From Galerina marginata (Eukaryota > Basidiomycota > Agaricomycetes > Agaricales > Galerinaceae): a stretch of 64,000 bases of DNA. The position numbers and the translations under genes were made by a program. Positions 22,467 to 33,742 of the stretch are shown in pieces. The notes beneath the pieces were generated by a model, which searched no databases, had not been told where the DNA came from, and worked only from the letters and a program-made list of their open reading frames with translations. Numbering within the stretch: the stretch's first letter is position 1; each line of letters opens with the position of its first letter. The stretch lies in assembly GCA_023014335.1 (NCBI GenBank), contig JAECYW010000004.1, forward strand, positions 434,001 through 498,000, written 5' to 3'.

Positions 22467-25213
22467 ATGCTTAGCTTCGTCCTCTCTCTGTCTCTGGCGT
22501 TGGGCGGGTATGCAACTCCTGCTGCAACTTCGATATCAGGAGTTTCCCTCGTCGACTGGCAAGCGCTGAATATCACTGTTCAGGGACGACTTCATTCGTC
22601 AGTTCCATTTTCGAGGCCATGTTTCGACAAAGTCTCGGTCGGATGTCCTGGGCCAGTCAAATCAGGCCGCATGTAGTGCAGTACAAATCGGCAACGGAAA
22701 TAGCAGTGAGTTGAGCCGTAATTGCGATTGTATAGGTCGTTTGCTGAAGGCTTAGTGCAGCCTTGCGAGCCACCTCACCCGGAGCGTACCAAGAAGTAAG
22801 TCGACTAGGTTTCCGGGCTACAGTATGGCCAACCGCGATCTTTTAGACGCAATGGGAGACATGTCAAGCAACGTCGGAGCAATGTTTACTCGACTGGACA
22901 AATCCGACCAATCCTGCCGCGTTCTCTCCACCCAAAGTCTGCAGCCAAGGAAGCATTCCGCCCTACTATGTCCGTATTCTTCTCTCGCTCCTGGCCGCGA
23001 CTGAATAGTCCGCAGATTGAAGTCCAGTGTGTCCGCGATGTCCAAGCGGCATTCGCCTTTTCGAAGAAGACCAAGATTCCCTTGTCGATTAGAAACACAG
23101 GGGTGAGTATATTTCCCTTTAAAATGGCTTCGAAAGTACAGTTCATTTAATATCTCCGTAGCATGATTATAAAGGACGAAGCAGCCAAATAGGCTCTCTC
23201 GCGTTATGGGTAAGCAAAAACCACAATTACCAAGTTCCATTCGCATAACTTGCTGTGCCGTAGACACACAACCTACGTTCGGTCAGTGTTTTATCATTAT
23301 CGTTATACAGGTAACTTACTCTATTATCCAGATTGCTTATGATAAGCAATTTATTCCGAAAGCATGCGGAAAATCCGTCACTCCCCTCGCCGCGGTGACT
23401 TATGGGGTATGGACATTTACGCAGACTCACGTTCCTATTCTAATAACTGGACCAGGCCGGCGTCGTCTGGGGAGACCTCTATAAGTTTGCAGATGTCAAT
23501 AACATCACACTTCCTGGCGGTGCAGACACTTCTGTCGGGGCAGCGGGTGGATTCATTCAGGTGTGAATCTCCGCTCGTCCAGAAGATTAAACTTTCTGAC
23601 TCCAAATTTTACCATGAAGGGGGGAGGACACAGGTAGAGGTTTAACACTCGATGTATCAATATCCGGTGCTGATAGCATCTTCAGTCCAGTTTCAAACAT
23701 TTATGGGCTTGCCGTTGATCGAGTGGTAAGTCTCTCCTTTTTGATATATGAGCATCAGGTAATTCACTTTCCTCCAAAGCTGGAATTCGAGGTAGTCACG
23801 CCAACTGGCCAACACCTCTTTGCTAGCGACTGCCAAAACACAGACTTAGTTTTTCGCATTAAAAGGAGGAGGTGGGGGTACTTTCGGCGTTGTTATGTCT
23901 GTAACAACTCGCGCCTTTCCCCGCGACATCATTTACGACGTAGGTCCATGGTTAATTTGAACTAATATGGACTTACGAACCTCTCAACTTATTAGAGTTG
24001 CAATACAACTCACGCCAAACCCTGCGACTCGTCCCAAATTAGTGGACTTTATCATTTCCCAATCTCTTTCATGGGCGAACGACGGTGAGTAAGCGATTTA
24101 ACCTAAGGAATATAGTCGCTGATATGATGTTGTGAAGGCTGGAGTGGCGTTATGGATGTAGGTTGACCTTTCATAGTAAGAATGCCCACTCAGCTAAACC
24201 TGTCGTAGCCCTCGGCCTTCATTGTCCTCACTAACATCAACCTCAATTTTACGGAGGCTGGAGCGTCTATGAAGCCTCTACGAGACTTCGTGGTGACCCA
24301 ACTTAATACGACCTTCAACTTGATTCCCGTTCCTTCCTATTTGTCCTTCTTCAACAACTTTATTTCCACTGGCGGACCGGTAAGGCGATTCAACTTGATT
24401 ATATGATTATATGCGACCCTTATCTTTCCTTAGCCAGTAGGTGTTCCGCTTCTACTTTCGTCTCGCCTCGTTCCGGCGGATGTATTTACGTCTCAGCCTG
24501 CAGCTTTATCCGCTGCAGTGATCGATGTGACAATGAAGGCAGAAAGGACAATCCTTTTTGCCAATACGCCATTTAATTTCAAGCCTTTTCCTGGAGTAGG
24601 ACCGACCAGTGTTACTCCAGCCTGGAGGAATTCTATTTGGCACGTAAGTCATCTTCAAAGCCATCAGCTTGACTCGAGTTGATTTGGAATTAATGTCAGG
24701 TGGTGGCGGCAACGACTTTCAATTTTAATACATCGCTCACGGACAGGAAGGAAAACATACACATCAACGTCGGATATCATGTCGCCCCTCCGGCGGCTCA
24801 CACCACACTCCGGGGCATATCAGGTAGATAACGCTCAATGTTTGATCGCCTTACTGAATTTGATTCCTGGCTCGTAGAATGAAGCAGACGTACACGAACC
24901 CGACTTCTCAGGTATTTCTAGAGCACATTCCGTTCACAGGCTGGTAAAATGATAATGTCCGCTTTTAGATTCCTTCTGGGGAGACAATTACCAGAGACTC
25001 GTAGGCATCAAACGAAAATAGTGAGCGGTAATCATACTCTACGTGTTCTTGGCCTGAAGTTCCTACCACTCTTCCAGCGATCCTGACACTCTCCTTCAAT
25101 GTTGGCAATGTGGTAAGTGCTATGCTGATCATAAATCGGAAGTCGTGGCCAATGAAGCATTTTCAGTCGATTGGAAAGGTGCCACGGATTCACGATTTAG
25201 ATGTTACATCTAA
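22467..25213 (+). CDS. Berberine-bridge-like FAD-linked oxidoreductase (AA7-type), frame interrupted twice
   Basis: Fungal relatives are mostly secreted flavin oxidases of sugars or secondary metabolites. A hydrophobic signal-like N-terminus (LSFVLSLSLALGGYA) is followed by VDWQALNITVQGRLHSSVPF, WETCQATSEQCLLDWTNP, SIPPYY, then VRDVQAAFAFSKK and the flavin-binding RNTGHDYKGRSSQ, whose His is the usual covalent FAD anchor. Later come ADVNNITLPGGADTSVGAAG, GGGHSIFSPVSNIYGLAVDR and KGGGGGTFGVVMSVTTRAF, and a C-terminal BBE-type block SFWGDNYQRLVGIKRKYDP with CWQC. About fifteen short introns are visible. The second covalent-Cys position appears to be Ser (GGHS), suggesting monocovalent FAD. Extra single bases near 22637 and 23849 break the frame. 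The stop used is TAA at 25211-25213. Confidence 0.85.
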
Positions 25214-25716
25214 TCGAACTTTTTTCTCGGATTCGAGAACGGTCGCTCTTCTAAGTACACCTTTCTCGTTATATTCAATTTTATTATACAAGTCATTGGA
25301 CTTTCCATATCAACATCGTCCCGTGTACATGTTTGAAAGAGCAAAAGTTTGCAGTCGGTGTCAAAAGCATTTTTCTAGTTCCTAAACTTCAAACGACTAT
25401 GATAACTGATATACCCTGAAGTCAGCGGAACGATTGGTAATCAATATTATATTTGGGTTCTCCACCCTTCACTCCTTCATTCCGAGTCCAACTCTCGAAT
25501 TGCTTTTGCATTCACTGTTCGACGCCTAGAGCTGAAGGCTTCCCTTGAGGCTCCAAGATGTTCAATTGTGTATAAAAATCGCTCTTTGACCATGTTGATG
25601 GGAACACTCAGGTGGGAATTTGGATCTCGAGTAAATCGCGAAGAACTTCCCAGGGTGACAATCCCATTCTCCCCCGTTCAAACGCAGAGGATTCGTTCCG
25701 ACGAGCGAAGGTGGAC
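25214..25716. other. Intergenic between FAD oxidase and F-box gene
   Basis: Half a kilobase between two plus-strand genes. I see no coding segment that can be tied to either neighbour. An open frame extends upstream of the chosen F-box start but lacks an ATG. Confidence 0.45.
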
Positions 25717-27358
25717 ATGGAACTCCCAACAATTACGCATACAGCGTTGTCACACCCGTCCCATTCCTCAGACCTTAATGAAGAACAGATTCAGACGTCA
25801 AAGCCCTCACCAGTCTCCATAATTGACGACAGCCTTCTTTGGCGCATCTCCCTTATTATCGCAGATCTAGACGATGAAGTAGACAGTAATTCCCCAGTTC
25901 CGGCTATCATCACACTTCGGTATACCTCCCAAGTTTGCTCAGCATGGAGGAAGCTCATCATTGCGTCACCTTCGTTATGGGCCCGGGTGATTAACTTGAA
26001 CCACCTCCGTAAACGCCTTTGGAGGAACCACGTTCTGAACAGAACAAGGGAGGCGCCCTTGTTCATTCTTGCCAGGGCCACGAAAACGTGGAACATTGAA
26101 TCTGTTGCCCTTTCGCTCTTGGATGACCATTGGTCCAGAATACGAAGTCTCGATATGGAGTTCATTCGGCTCCGACCAAGCACTATTCAACTCAGAGAGT
26201 CGTATCTGGCCTGTGTTAAAACGGCCAACGAACACTCTCGAATCTTTCAAAATCATTATCCCTTTCCCCTCCCTCTATCCGTATGAGACAGTGCGGCTCA
26301 GCTCACCTCCTCAATTCAGTGTCTTCGGGGACCAAGCTCCCTCTTTGCGCGTGTACTTTGCACCGAACATACGGTTCAACCTCCGTGCTACATGGACCTC
26401 TCATCTTCATTATCTGGCCCTGAACGCGCCAGTTTCTGCTTCGGAGTTGTTGGAAGCACTCACTCATATGCCGCTCCTCGAAACTTTAAAAGTTGACGAC
26501 GACATTACACATGGAACAACGACTACGCTCCCCTCTGTTACCATAAACCGACTTACACAAATTATTATATATACCAACTCCAATATCGGCCCATTCATGA
26601 CTCTCCTCGAGCATCTCAACCCGATCAAAGGATTTTGCTTGGACTTCGTTTTCAGTAGTGCCTTCCGTTATGACCCTCAAATCCCCGAAACAGAGTCATT
26701 AATGGCCGCAGCGAATGTTCTTTCTCTCTACTCACAAAGGTCTAATCTTGAGGCTTCCACCAAGATCGCGCTTACTCTTTCTGGAACAGAATTTAAATTT
26801 GAGGCCTCAGGCGCAGATAAGCGTCTATTTCGGTTTCATCTCAAAATTGGTTTCATCGATGTTGCATTCCCACCCGGTACAGTTTGCAACTTACTCGCTA
26901 ACTTATCCATGCGAAAGATGCCCGACGTTTCTCACTTAAGTCTCGATATTGTACACTGTGACTTCCCCCTTTCTGATCCAAGTTTCACTCAATTTATGCT
27001 GTCGACACCAGCCACCGTGGAGCTCGAAACAGACGTTGATAACCTCGATCCCTTACTTCAAATCCTTGATGGCGCTCTTAAATATAGCTTTCGGTCCCTT
27101 CAGCAGCTCGAAATTACCTATCTTGGAGATGATGTGGCGCAGATTTACTCTGTCAAAAAGTTCATCCACTTTATCATCCATATCGGGGCGCCGCTATCGC
27201 AACTCGTCATCCGCTGGGTGGGTTTCACGACGGTGGATTTAACATCATTCGAAGATATTATTGGTTTGAAGGTGGTGATTTTCACTCGAAAACTGGGAGT
27301 CAAGGAATATATTTGCGGAAGCGGCAAAGTAGAGGAACTTATTATTGAGGACATATAA
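25717..27358 (+). CDS. F-box-like protein, copy 1 (one frame break)
   Basis: An Agaricomycete F-box-like protein, a presumed substrate-recognition partner of SCF ubiquitin ligases; targets are unknown. From ATG 25717 (MELPTITHTAL) a Ser/Pro-rich leader is followed by the F-box-like segment SLLWRISLIIADLDD and TLRYTSQVCSAWRKLIIASP with SLWARVINL, which matches the usual Q-VC-W-R-A pattern. The long remainder is leucine-rich with a beta-strand and helix rhythm (for example THMPLLETLKVDDD, MPDVSHLSLDIVHC, SLQQLEITYLGDD) and no introns. The frame shifts by one base near 26217, between YLACV and LKRPTNTLESF; both sides are clearly coding. The stop is TAA at 27356-27358. The length of about 547 residues is normal for this class. 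Confidence 0.75.
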
Positions 27359-27829
27359 ACCAGTACGCCACTTTAAATTGGAAGTAATTTCTAGGGTCCT
27401 GTTCCTCCCTGAGCAACGAGAAATGAGTGCAGAAACCATACGCATAGGGCATAAATTTTGACTTCGACGTAACACAGTTTTCAGCTCATACAACACCAGA
27501 AGTCAGGGCGGTGATTTCACAGAGGTTGTGCTTTATAATGGTCTGAGTGTTCAGGTATGGCCCAGGTGGATCGCATGGAGATTCGGCATTCACTTCATGT
27601 CTCGAAGACTGGCGATTTTATACGAGAGCGCTTCAAATAAATTACATTGTTCTCCGAAGTATCTAAAGATTTCGACATAAAAATTATGACGAGGTTTGTA
27701 ACGAGGCATAGTCCTAACGAACCTCATCTAAAATATAACTGGCATCGTAACCAAGTAAAGTTTATTATCCTCTGATATCGAAACCGAAAACTCTGCCTGC
27801 GGGCAAGATTATAACGTACCCGTTGACAA

Positions 27830-28398
27830 TCATAGTTTTGGTCGATTTTTCTTCGTTGTCTCGATTCCATGCACGAAAGTACGTCGTAGTTCTGGCCATA
27901 GCTCAGTTTTTGGGACTGTTGAGGGTAAGTGTACGATCAGCATCAGCCACATATCTACCACTTGGACCGAAAAGATTGACTCACCCCAATCAACGTCGTC
28001 GTTCAAAGTCCCAAGGGCAATTATGATGATATTGCGCTCCACTGCAGCCTTATCTGTTGACCTGAGGAAAACATTGGACCCGCAATTCGAGCAAAAGATT
28101 CGATTTAATGTTGCGCCATTCCACGTCTCCTGGTCCGGGTAGGTGCCTAGCATCTCCTCGCCTTCTGTTATACATACATTCTGCAGAAGCCAACGTCAGA
28201 TCATCCCACCGCCACAAGAATAGAACTCACATCTTCATTGAAGAACACGTTCGTCATGAACGCAGACCCCGTCGCCTTTCTGCAGTTCTGGCAGTGGCAG
28301 ACCCGGAACGTGAGTGGGTCCCCAGTGACTGTGTATTGGACAGATTTACACAGGCACGATCCGTTTCTGACCTTCGTCGATCGGTCAGGAGAAGACAT
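27830..28398 (-). CDS. GFA-fold (glutathione-dependent formaldehyde-activating-like) zinc protein, intact
   Basis: Three exons in transcript order (28398-28231, 28180-27985, 27915-27830) encode 149 residues in one frame. Zinc ligands follow the GFA/CENP-V pattern: C15-x-C17, then C34-x-C36-x2-C39, then C86-x2-C89 in RIFCSNCGSNVF. The typical NCRKATGSAF segment follows the second cluster and ELWPELRRTFVHGI sits near the C-terminus. The bacterial prototype helps condense formaldehyde with glutathione; most fungal members have no demonstrated reaction, so only the fold is assigned. Introns are 50 and 69 nt with GTGAGT donors. The protein lies tail-to-tail with the F-box gene and head-to-head, about 1.1 kb away, with the siderophore-type transporter. 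Confidence 0.85.
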
Positions 28399-29519
28399 GC
28401 GCCTCTGTGCGCGTGAGTAGAGCTGGGAGTGATTTTGTCGGAGAGCGGGATGAGTGCCACGACCAGCAGCTGCTGGGAGCGACAGCGGCGGATCCTGGTG
28501 GGAGGTGAGTCTATTTATGGACGTGGTCTCTTCCGGCGACGGGAGGTTTTGAAAGCCGGATGACCGAGCCTTAGCCCGAGGTTCCCTCTCTTGATAACCA
28601 AGACAGGCATTGTCATCAGCTACACGTTCAGCTTATTTATCTTGAATATACACGTAAGGTCGGTGACGTTGTGGAGGTACTTTCCAGCCTCCAGGTACTC
28701 TGCAGTAACTAAAACCTGCCTTCCTCGAAATTCTCATGGTTAATTGAATTACGTCCCGGTCGGGGCTGGCAATCGTTATATTACCTATAATTAAAAGAAC
28801 ACTTTTGATCCCTTGCAGCGTCCTGCTTCTTAATCTGTGTATAAATCTGTGCTTTGCGGAAAATTTAGGCGTCTTCAATTCTCTACACTCTGCTGCACCT
28901 CGAGTCTCCGTCTCGAGCATTGGACCAGAATTGGTAACTTTCGTCCAGGTCTTCCACATTATATCAATACCTCAATACCACTCAAATTCTCAAAGTGATG
29001 TTCACTGGAATTTTGTGAAGAACCTCTCTCCAAGAATTCTCGAAATTCCGACCCCAACTCTTTGGGGAAGTCAGCACTCTCAGTAAGCATTTTCTAACTG
29101 TCCAGTAAAGCAGTTCGGGGGGTGGCAAAAGCCTGCAAAAAAGAATGCAACGTGAGCTGAACCGCTCTTCACTAGTATCGTGGTAGGAGACACTACATTT
29201 GGAACCAGCACCGAAATTGAAGTTGCAGAGGTCCTCTGGATCTCCTCAGCCTTTGCGTCCTGATTTCGCCGACAATTCCGACAGTTCTAGGCACACAGAG
29301 AAGTTGCCTGATCCGGCTAATCTGATAAGAATAATTTTATCAGATAAGACGGCTTGGCGGTGATGGAAAGTTATCAGATGATCGAACAGGCATTTTTCGT
29401 GGTGTAGGCACCTTCCCTTCCACGCTCACTCTGGGTATTTAATAGTAGGACGCGACCAACCATGTGGAGACTGCTAGCTCCTTTTCTTTCCCCTTGTCTT
29501 CCCTGTCAGTCGCGTCGCC
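28399..29519. other. Divergent intergenic region carrying GATA-factor sites
   Basis: This region separates the minus-strand GFA gene from the plus-strand transporter and should serve both as promoter. No coding segment is supported. The notable content is a group of ATCWGATAA sites 140-200 bp before the transporter start, annotated separately. A TATTTAA-like stretch occurs near 29435-29445. Confidence 0.6.
29320..29379 (+). promoter_or_regulatory. Cluster of four ATCWGATAA (SRE/Urbs1-type GATA factor) sites
   Basis: Perfect matches lie at 29320-29328 (ATCTGATAA), 29337-29345 (reverse of ATCTGATAA), 29339-29347 (ATCAGATAA, overlapping the previous one as a near-palindrome) and 29371-29379 (reverse of ATCTGATAA). 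ATCWGATAA is the established binding consensus of fungal iron-sensing GATA repressors (Urbs1, SREA, SRE families). The cluster ends about 140 bp upstream of the ATG of a siderophore-type transporter, so iron repression of that gene is a strong inference. Binding itself is not shown. Confidence 0.75.
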
Positions 29520-31999
29520 ATGTCCGTTCACAAGAGTGAGAGTTCCAGTAGGGATGCTGAGCAAGGATTTCCGTCGTCAGACTCGACCACGGCGGACGCT
29601 GTTGCTCATCATGGCGTTAAGACCGTAGAAGCTACCCACAAGATCTACGGAAAAGTACTCGAAGTGGTTCCTTTTTGTTGGGTACGTTTCAACTCCCAGT
29701 GACGTCCTCGTCATCGCTGATTCGATTTCTCAGCTTGGGCCTCGCAGCCTACATCTATTCTCTGGATGGAACCACAACATACAATTACCTAGCGTTTGCC
29801 ACCTCGAGTTTTGGTGACCACAGCCTCATTAGTACCATCCAAGTCGCGCAATCGATCATTAGTCCGTGTTCTTTCGTCTATCCTGACATTCTCAGCTTAA
29901 CCCGCCCTTTTAGTTGCTGTTGGGAAGCCAGTCATAGCTAAAATCGCTGATGTCAGTTCGCGTGGAACCGCCTACTTCGCTGTTTGTGAGTCTCGAAACC
30001 TCTGCACCTAAACGTTTAACCCTCAGAGAACTAACACGCCTTCTCAGTAATATTCTACGTCGTCGGTATGACTACTTCCAAAAGTGTGCTTGCTAGGAAT
30101 AGCCCTCGTCTAAAATTTTCTCTAGGTTATATCATCATCGCCTCAGCCAAGAGTGCCAACGCGGTGGCAGGCGGTATCAGTCGTTTATGCAATGTTTGAA
30201 GGCTGTTATCACCGATTCTCGCTTAAAGCTGACCCGACGCTCCAGAGGTTATACTGGACTTCAACTTCTGACCCAGATAATCATCGCCGATATAACGACA
30301 CTTAAATGGCGAGGTTTAGTTTCTGGGCTTATATCAATGCCGTTTATTATAAATGCTTTCGTTGGCTCTAACGTTGCTACCAACGTGCTCAACGGTGCTG
30401 GCTGGAGATGGGGCTGTGCGTGATCTATTCGTTTTCTTCCGTCTTTCTGACAGTATTTTCTATGAAGATGGGATGTTTGCGATTCTTATACCTGTCTCTC
30501 TTTCGCCCTTGATTATCACACTCCTCTGGGCAGAGCGCAAGGCAAGGAAACTTAGAATCGTCGCCACCGGCTCGAGCAATACAACCACAACCTCAGAGCC
30601 CTTGTACCGTAGAGTATTCTCTGTGGCTGATAAACTCGATATCGTCGGGCTGTTATTGATTGGGACATCAGTTGCTCTCATTCTACTTCCTCTGACATTG
30701 AGCCAAACGGCTAAGGGAGGTTGGAATAATCGTCGGTTCCCCTTTCCGTCTCATTGGATTTCACTAATTCAGGGTTTTAGCCTCTATGATTGCTATGGTC
30801 GTTATTGGTTGCGTCTTAATTCCTTTCTACCTTTTGTGGGATTTCAAGTTTGCCAACTATCCTGTCGTCGCTCGTCGATTTTTATCCAATCGAAGTGTCG
30901 TTATCGCCGGTGCTATCGGAGCGTTCGATTTCGTACGTGAAATGCTCTTTTCGCCATTTAACATTCAAAAACGTTTAATATACTTAGATCTCTTTCTACA
31001 TCTCCTTCACGTACCTCTACTCTTTTGTGTTGGTCGTGAAACCCTGGTAAGCCATAACGTCTATCTCGTCTTCAAACTCTGATTAAACATTTACCTTCTA
31101 GGCCTCTTATTGATGCTACTTATTTCGCCCAGACCCAAACAGTCGCCCTGACAGTCTTTGGAATTGCTGCTGGCGTTGGTATGCGTTTTATTCACCGTTC
31201 CAAGGTATGTATTTCTCCTTTTTCTCTTCCAAGGATAATCTACAACGAAGCTTTACTGTAGCCTGTGCTGATAGTCGGCGTTGCCATTCGTCTCCTGTGA
31301 GTCCCTACTCCATAGTGTTATAAAGGCCCAAACTAAGATAATTGATCTAGCGGTTGTGGTCTGATGATTCACTCGCGTGGGGCGAATGCATCCGACGCAG
31401 AGATCGTTTGGAGTCAAATCCTCCAGGGTATTGGCGGAGGATTTTCCGCGGTTTCATTGCAAGTTAGCGCACAAGCGTCTGTTCCACACGCTGATGTGGC
31501 CATTGTTACCGCCGTTGTACTTCTCGTGACCGAGATTGGAGGTGCCATCGGTAGCGCCATCGGTTAGTTTGATACTCATATTTGTACTAACTTACGCTGA
31601 TTCCACTGACTACTACCCCAGCCGGCGCAATCTGGACTCATATGATGCCCAAGCGCCTCGCGTTTTACCTGCCATTTCTCACACCTGAGCAACGTGCTGC
31701 CCTTTTTGGCTCGATCTATACAGCGGCAGCTAACCCCCGAGGCGACCCCATTCGCGAAGGTGTCATTTTGGGTCAGTGCTAGTCATCGGTATTTTCATTT
31801 CTCCTGACAATCCCTACCAGCATACGACGATGTGATGAAGGTTCTGACGATTGTAGCTACTGCTTTCGCCGTCATTCCGTTCTTCCTCGCCTTCTTCATG
31901 CCCAATTGGTATCTAGGAGACCAGCAAAATGCGATTGATAACCTCGACCTCGCGGGAGAGAAGGTCCACAACCCTGACAGTCCGTCAGAGAAGTCATAG
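29520..31999 (+). CDS. Siderophore-iron transporter of the MFS (SIT/ARN-like), frame interrupted twice
   Basis: Members import ferric siderophores across the plasma or vesicle membrane. A polar N-terminus (SVHKSESSSRDAEQGFP) leads to VKTVEATHKIYGK, then LGLAAYIYSLDGTTTYNYLA, AVGKPVIAKIADVSSRGTAY, GYTGLQLLTQIIIADITTLK, WRGLVSGLISMPFIINAFVG and GWRWGYGMFAILIPV, which is the hallmark order of the family. A cytoplasmic loop with KLDIVGLLLIGT and a second half with WSQILQGIGGGFSAVSLQV and TEIGGAIGSAIAGAIWTHMM follow, giving the expected 14 helices. The last exon ends SPSEKS at TAG 31997-31999. About a dozen introns have good borders. Extra bases near 29654 (before YSKWFLFVG) and 30179 (before VVYAIGYTG) break the frame. 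The ATCWGATAA sites upstream fit iron control. Confidence 0.85.
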
Positions 32000-32388
32000 T
32001 GGCTCTTTCGGCAGCCTGCTGTTAGAATTCCTCGCTTTTTGTTTATCATTTAGCGTAGATTCCTTTCTAATTTGTTTGGTTCATTCAAGGACTTGCTATC
32101 GATCCACACGACATTTCACTCTTCCTAGTTCTGTCACCCAAAACGTTATCTATGTATACGATAGCAAATATTTACATGATGATGCAATGTTGACGAGAAT
32201 TAAATTTCATACCAAATTACAAGAACCGTGAACGCTCATTCAGTTATGAACTCGCAACTTATACGCAACACACCCCGCGTCCATAAAACTGGGAAATCTA
32301 TCCTTGAAGCCGCCGACCTCCTCCTCGCAGGCTTCTTTGGCTTCGGGGATGCACTTTATTGACGACCGTACGAGAATCGTAAATGTTT

Positions 32389-33742
32389 TCAACGATTACC
32401 CACTTTGGGTCGCTCAAAAGCATGATCCCAGACAGACCACCCTTCGTGGTCTTTCATCTCGAAGATGGTCTGAACGTTCTCGACACAATACTCAGTCCCA
32501 ACATGGACTGTAACCTGAATATCCTGGAGACGGCGGGCGGTCTCGTAATTCACGTCCTCTAACACATTGCCGACCCAGTTTATCTCCCCATTATCTTCAG
32601 CACTGAGAACAATTCGGCCAGTAAGTGACTGATAAAGCCAGATTTTCCAAAAGAGGAAATGTTCCTTTGAACGACAACTCCGACATAGCCAGGGAGAACC
32701 ACCCATCACGGCTGGTATCGTCCTCTCCGAGAAGGCGACTGAGAGTCCTATTAAATGCGTTCATTTCCCTGGAGCTGATGCCTCCTAGAAAACAAGCGTC
32801 AGGAGTATGGTCGAAGTCCACCCGAAAGACGTGAATGTCGGCGGACGTGGCTATTTCGGGGAATGTGGCGAAGGAGTTGCTCTCGTAACTGAGACGATTT
32901 GAGTCCGATAGTGTCAACAGTCAAGGTCCGTATTCCATGCTTTAATTCGAGAAGAACCATAGCTGCTTCGGTGACTGCAGGAAAACTGCTGATAACAAGC
33001 GATAGTTCTTCGATTCTAGGAAAATCCAACGTCGACCAGTGGTTGGCAATTGTATTGACCAGGGGCAAGGTTTTCGTTGAGGGGCGCGTAGTGTAACCTT
33101 TTGACAGTGTAAGGCAAAGAACAGAGTGATGTAGGAGGACTTTGGGTCGATGGCATGGTCATAGTCGCAGGTGAAGCTGCAATGAGCTATAAATAGCTCC
33201 TCGACGTGAAGAAGGCTCTGAGCGATGTAATAGGTCAAATTCCTCAAACCATGAAGGTGAACGCGTTGAATATAAGGGCTTTTCAGCATTTCTCCGATTG
33301 CGATCGTCAGTGTTGGCAAATCGGGGCGCAGGTGGAAGAGGGATAATTGCAGGTGCCGCACGGAAGTTAGTCTTTGGAGGACCCTCCCCATAAGGTATAT
33401 TGTAGCTTGGTTCAAACCAGCTTGAGAGCCCTTCAGGCAATATGGTTGGGTCGAAATATCCGCGCGCGTGTGGCAGTCGTCGTCGTGATCCACTATAGAC
33501 AAATATCTAACGAACGAACCAATTTCGGGGCTACGTTCGAGCGCTCGGCTAAAAATGTGGAAGTCGGCGGTGGCATCGGATCTGCAGAAGTTGAAATTTA
33601 AGGATTTGAAAAGAAGTGACCTGCAGACGACCATATGAACACGCGAGCTAAGTGCAAGGCCCTGGAGTGACTCTCCATCCTGGACGATGTTCTCTGCGAT
33701 TATTCGTAATATGTCTTCTGGGAGGGGTGTAGTGGACGGCAT
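32389..33742 (-). CDS. F-box protein, copy 2 (frame interrupted)
   Basis: A candidate SCF substrate adaptor. The N-terminal F-box reads MPSTTPLPEDILRIIAENI followed by SLQGLALSSRVHMVVCRSLL, a good match to the LP-E-I--I and L-L-S---R--CR--L positions. A leucine-rich tail follows, for example SVRHLQLSLFHLRPDLPTL, VEELFIAHCSF and RIEELSLVISSFPAV. No introns are needed. The frame changes three times: one base missing near 33070, one extra near 32905 and one extra near 32625. After these the sequence continues as FDHTPDACFLGGISSREMNA and VLSAEDNGEINWVGNVLEDV to a stop at 32389. Target proteins are unknown. Decay rather than error is possible here because three breaks occur in 1.35 kb. Confidence 0.7.

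Noticed and set aside
11902..32000. A secondary-metabolite gene cluster (oxidase, SDR, acyl-CoA oxidase, MFS transporters)
   Set aside because: No backbone synthase (PKS, NRPS, terpene cyclase) is present, the genes are separated by unrelated ones, and the transporter classes point to separate roles.
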